Source: Thermoanaerobacter uzonensis DSM 18761 (lineage in GTDB: Bacteria; Bacillota; Thermoanaerobacteria; Thermoanaerobacterales; Thermoanaerobacteraceae). Taken from it: DNA of 64,000 nucleotides. Within the stretch, counting starts at the first letter, position 1, and the number at the start of each line of letters is the position of its first letter. Below are positions 61,423-64,000 of this stretch, piece after piece. The DNA is taken from positions 62,001 through 126,000 of the forward strand of contig NZ_FQUR01000011.1 in the NCBI RefSeq assembly GCF_900129115.1. The letters run 5' to 3'. The position numbers were made by a program, and so were the translations under genes. Below the pieces are notes generated by a model that saw only the letters and a list, made by a program, of their open reading frames with translations, searched no databases and was not told where the DNA came from.

Positions 61423-62988
61423 TTACCTCTGTGTCATATTCAATAAAATTTCTCTAATTTCTGTAGCTTTATCTTCATCTGCAAGGACTACTAGATAATC
61501 GCCGGCTAGAATTTTTGTATTTCCCTTTGGTATTAATTCATGCGTTCCCCTCTTTATGCCAACAAGTAAGCAATTTTGGGGCAAGCTAATATCCTTTAAT
61601 TTTTTGCCATCTAAACTTGAGCCTACACAGACAGGCATTTCGAAAATCGTCTTTCTTTTTTTATTGGCAGTTATAGATTTTTGTTCTTTCTTTATCGGCA
61701 GACGTTCTAACAAAGATTCATAAATCGGCATATTTGAGAACAAATCTGATGAAAGATATGCTGCTATAGAAACAGTGCTTAGGGCTAACAAATGACTAAA
61801 TGAACCGGTCATTTCAGTTACAAGCAAACTACCTGTTATCGGTGCCCTAACTATAGCAGCAAAATATCCTGCCATAGCAAATACAATAAAATTTTTGATA
61901 TAAATAGGGTTTATGTGCATTATGTTAATTATGACAGTTCCATATATGTTGCCAATCAGTGAACCTATTATAAGGAGGGGCATAAAAATACCTCCTGGTA
62001 CACCTGAACCATAGCTTACCATCGTAAATAAAAATTTAACAATTAATAGCAAAATTAGAAATTTTAAACTAAAACTATTATTGCTTAATGTATCGACAAG
62101 ACCCTCACCGCCCCCAAGTGCCATAGGTACCCATAGTCCAACTGCAACGGATATAATAAGAGGTATTATTGGCTTCATATGTGATTTTATTTTTAACATG
62201 TTGTATATATCTTGAGTCTTTAAAAGGGTTTTATTAAATACGATTCCACATAATCCAACGATAATTCCAAGTAAAATAAGATAAAGATAATTATTAAGCG
62301 GCATTACTGCTAGATTTTTCAGATTAAAAATAGGTTTGATTCCTAATAGTTCACCAGCTACAAAAGTTGATGTAAGTGATGAAACCATACTAGATACAAG
62401 TACCAATGGTGAGAAATTTTTATGCAGTTCTTCAAGAGCAAAAATCACTCCTGCAAGTGGTGCATTAAAAGCTGCTGCAAGCCCTGCACTAGCTCCGCAT
62501 GTAAGAAGGTATTTTTCTTCAACTCTAAATCTACCAAACAACCTACTTATTCCTTGCCCGATTGAAGAACCAATTTGCACACATGGACCTTCGCGTCCTA
62601 AAGAAAGTCCTGCACCTATCGCTAAAATAGTACCTATGAGCTTTAGCAATAAAACTCGTAACCAATTAACTTTTATATAACCAATAATCATGCCTTCAAC
62701 TTGAGGTATACCACTACCGCTTATCATAGGTTCTTTTTTCACTATTATACCCAATATTAAGCCTATTAGAGAAAGGAAAATTATCCAGCCAATTAACGGG
62801 TAAGGATTTGTATGAAGAATTTTGTATACACTTATTACAAGAATATTTGTTTTTTCAAGAATATATCTTAAAATAGCAATAATCAATCCAACAAAAAAAC
62901 CTGTTATAATGCCTTCAACTATAATACGCTTGCGAAATTCTTCCCAATGTATTAAAGTATTGAATGTTATACTTTTACCTTTATTCAA
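61423..62988 (-). CDS. ClC-type Cl-/H+ antiporter with TrkA-C domain
   Basis: 521 residues from TTG 62988, preceded by GGGAGGGATT; ATG 63036 would place 16 residues over that SD. ClC selectivity motifs: GSGIP (about 90), GREGP with the gating Glu (about 131), GGIFMP (about 332). About residues 450-521 form a TrkA-C/RCK_C regulatory domain (LKDISLPQNCLLVGIKRGTH, ILAGDYLVVLADEDKATEI). The Glu and motifs are those of canonical chloride/proton exchangers, not the fluoride-specific ClC-F type. A 62-base piece of this gene is duplicated at 59063. Confidence 0.88.
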   Translation of the reverse strand: MNKGKSITFNTLIHWEEFRKRIIVEGIITGFFVGLIIAILRYILEKTNILVISVYKILHTNPYPLIGWIIFLSLIGLILGIIVKKEPMISGSGIPQVEGMIIGYIKVNWLRVLLLKLIGTILAIGAGLSLGREGPCVQIGSSIGQGISRLFGRFRVEEKYLLTCGASAGLAAAFNAPLAGVIFALEELHKNFSPLVLVSSMVSSLTSTFVAGELLGIKPIFNLKNLAVMPLNNYLYLILLGIIVGLCGIVFNKTLLKTQDIYNMLKIKSHMKPIIPLIISVAVGLWVPMALGGGEGLVDTLSNNSFSLKFLILLLIVKFLFTMVSYGSGVPGGIFMPLLIIGSLIGNIYGTVIINIMHINPIYIKNFIVFAMAGYFAAIVRAPITGSLLVTEMTGSFSHLLALSTVSIAAYLSSDLFSNMPIYESLLERLPIKKEQKSITANKKRKTIFEMPVCVGSSLDGKKLKDISLPQNCLLVGIKRGTHELIPKGNTKILAGDYLVVLADEDKATEIREILLNMTQR

Positions 62989-63205
62989 TAAAATCCCTCC
63001 CAAAACATAAAATGAATGAATATTTATTTTTCTCATATTATCATTATACTACAAAATAATGATATCAAGTATTTTATATTGTTGAGTTTACTTATAGAAT
63101 AATAAGAAGTATTACAAAATCTGGATATAAAACAATACAAAAATCTTTTTATTTTAAACAAATAAACATAAACATTATGCTTTGTAGCAAATTTCCATAT
63201 AATTC

Positions 63206-63234
63206 TTGCAGGCTTCATAAAAAAGTGATATAAT
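63206..63234 (+). promoter_or_regulatory. Promoter of the fluoride-riboswitch transcript
   Basis: TTGCAG (63206-63211), 17-base spacer, TATAAT (63229-63234); the aptamer begins 9 bases later. The remaining gap to the ClC start (62989-63205) is AT-rich; no second aptamer is visible on the minus strand. Confidence 0.8.
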
Positions 63235-63242
63235 ATTTAAAG

Positions 63243-63302
63243 AGGGATGAAGCCCCCTTTTGGAAAATCCGAACTGCTGATAAACAGCTGATGGCTTCTA
63301 CG
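63243..63302 (+). ncRNA. Fluoride riboswitch (crcB motif)
   Basis: AGGGATGAAGCCCCCT, then GAACTGCTG-ATAAA-CAGCTGATGGCTTCTAC. This matches the crcB consensus GGcGATG...CC..AAC-GC-stem-GCTGATGgC(t)TCTAC, closely like the well-known Thermotoga version, including the pseudoknot-forming AGCC/GGCT blocks. Followed by an overlapping terminator, so fluoride should permit readthrough. Confidence 0.93.
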
Positions 63303-63331
63303 GTAAAAACGTAGGGGTTGTCAGCTTTTTT
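63286..63331 (+). terminator. Expression-platform terminator of the fluoride riboswitch
   Basis: AGCTGA...CTTCTACG pairs with CGTAGGGG...GTCAGCT around a 6-7-base loop, followed by TTTTTT. The 5' arm uses the 3' side of the aptamer, so aptamer and terminator exclude each other. Confidence 0.88.
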
Positions 63332-63376
63332 ATATTAGTGCATTTGCCTACAACTTTGAAAGAGAGGTGCTTTCTT

Positions 63377-64000
63377 ATGCCTTTTCATAGCATATTATTT
63401 GAAAAAAACGAAGATGGGGTAAAAAAAGAAACATTTGAAGCGCCTGATTTTTTTGTTGACTTAAATCTTGATCAAATTGTAGATGTCATAACAAGAGGCA
63501 AAGAAGAATATAATTTAAAACCGTTTTTTTACACTCATTTAAACGATATTGATACTATCAAGTATCGCCATGAAATAATGCAAGACCTTGAAAATGAAGT
63601 TTTGCTTGAGGATATAAAATCATTTGCGGAAAAAATGCAAGAAATGCGCAAACACCTTGCTCAAGCAGACAAACTTTACTACAAATACCAGAAAGACAGA
63701 TGGTTTTTGGATGCTGTAGAAATCTACTGCGATGCAATTACTGATTTAGTAGAAGACTTGTCTTCTGTAGAGTTAAAATCTCGTGGTTTTTTAGCATTTC
63801 GTCAATATTTGATGGATTATATCAATTCTGACCGTTTTCAGCTGCTACTGAGTGAAACGAAAAAACTTAAAGCTGATTTGTCTACAGTGAAATATTGCTT
63901 GTTAATAAAAGGTAACCGTGTGACGGTTCGTAAATATGAATCTGAAATTGATTACAGTACAGAAGTAGAAAAAACGTTTGAAAAATTCAAACAGGAAGCA
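63377..64000 (+). CDS. MutS-like protein, N-terminal part (runs off right edge)
   Basis: 208 codons are visible from ATG 63377 (GAGAGGTG upstream). MPFHSILFEKNEDGVKKETF, then DFFVDLNLDQIVDVITRGKE, TIKYRHEIMQDLENEVLLED and long helices resemble the lever/core region of the MutS-related family that lacks the mismatch-recognition domain; the ATPase part would lie beyond the window. Fluoride riboswitches are known upstream of MutS-like genes, which supports the call. The molecular role in fluoride response is unknown. Confidence 0.65.
   Translation, partial: MPFHSILFEKNEDGVKKETFEAPDFFVDLNLDQIVDVITRGKEEYNLKPFFYTHLNDIDTIKYRHEIMQDLENEVLLEDIKSFAEKMQEMRKHLAQADKLYYKYQKDRWFLDAVEIYCDAITDLVEDLSSVELKSRGFLAFRQYLMDYINSDRFQLLLSETKKLKADLSTVKYCLLIKGNRVTVRKYESEIDYSTEVEKTFEKFKQEA

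Noticed and set aside
61423-62988. Calling the ClC a fluoride-specific ClC-F because of the nearby fluoride riboswitch
   Set aside because: GSGIP, GREGP with the gating Glu and GGIFMP are chloride-type motifs, and the aptamer is on the other strand, serving the MutS-like gene.
63036-63130. Promoter for the ClC gene on the minus strand
   Set aside because: A TATAAT-like box is present near 63048 but the nearest -35 candidate (TTGATA) is only 14 bases away; not convincing.
1-64000. CRISPR arrays, prophage, intact insertion sequences, rRNA or tRNA genes
   Set aside because: No regularly spaced repeats, phage structural genes, intact transposases, or tRNA/rRNA-like sequences were recognised on either strand.

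Overview
This is an AT-rich (about one-third G+C) 64-kb stretch of a Firmicutes chromosome. Gene content points to the thermophilic, ethanol-forming Thermoanaerobacteraceae, most likely Thermoanaerobacter. The pointers are a bifunctional AdhE with Rex-type operators, an argCJBD-carAB-argGH cluster, strong Shine-Dalgarno sites with frequent TTG/GTG starts, and clostridial-style TPP, Mg2+ (M-box) and fluoride riboswitches. The genus is inferred from gene content, not from a database search. No rRNA, tRNA, CRISPR array or intact transposase was seen.

Layout. 1-1.4 kb: 3' part of a beta-propeller-like protein. 1.4-5.7 kb: a LuxR-type HTH relic between two palindromic repeats, a P3A proton-pump ATPase and an MFS transporter. 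5.7-11.4 kb: an oppABCDF-type peptide transporter on the minus strand, bracketed by a 94-bp direct repeat of the MFS gene's 3' end. 12-16 kb: a TIM-barrel protein, a GntR/ABC operon and a ferredoxin-type aldo/keto reductase. 16-26 kb: an NlpC/P60 protein, adhE, ogt, a MntA/HepT-like pair and polX, then an accessory patch with a G+C-rich inverted-repeat element, a duplicated adhE 3' end, an amidase-domain protein and a broken mntA. 26-31 kb: MarR plus a heterodimeric ABC exporter. 31-36 kb: TPP riboswitch-thiT, a PAP2 phosphatase, and M-box-mgtA with an unusually elaborate second leader. 36-46 kb: lipoproteins, a DUF218 protein, a SigY-like ECF sigma operon, a group II intron RT relic, an ArsR-like operon and an MFS gene. 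46-57 kb: arginine biosynthesis. 57-64 kb: a chimeric M28 peptidase, gene debris, a propeller lipoprotein, a ClC antiporter and a fluoride riboswitch ahead of a MutS-like gene that runs off the right edge.

How it works together. Much of the window is ion and metabolite traffic under visible cis control: a Mg2+ riboswitch on mgtA, TPP on thiT, fluoride on the MutS-like gene, Rex boxes on adhE, and palindromic operators beside the MarR, GntR and ArsR genes. The arg cluster encodes glutamate-to-arginine synthesis in the acetyl-recycling (ArgJ) version plus carbamoyl-phosphate synthetase; argF is not in the window.

Leads worth following: (1) the mgtA leader, where a 37-codon ORF has its ribosome-binding site inside a helix that competes with a second long helix, and mgtA's own SD can also be masked; (2) the G+C-rich, highly foldable ~213-bp element at 23575-23787; (3) a dispersed palindrome family with a GGGACGGTTC-type core; (4) two ~6-kb segments bounded by duplicated gene 3' ends; (5) a repeated promoter-hairpin module at about 36342 and 42264.
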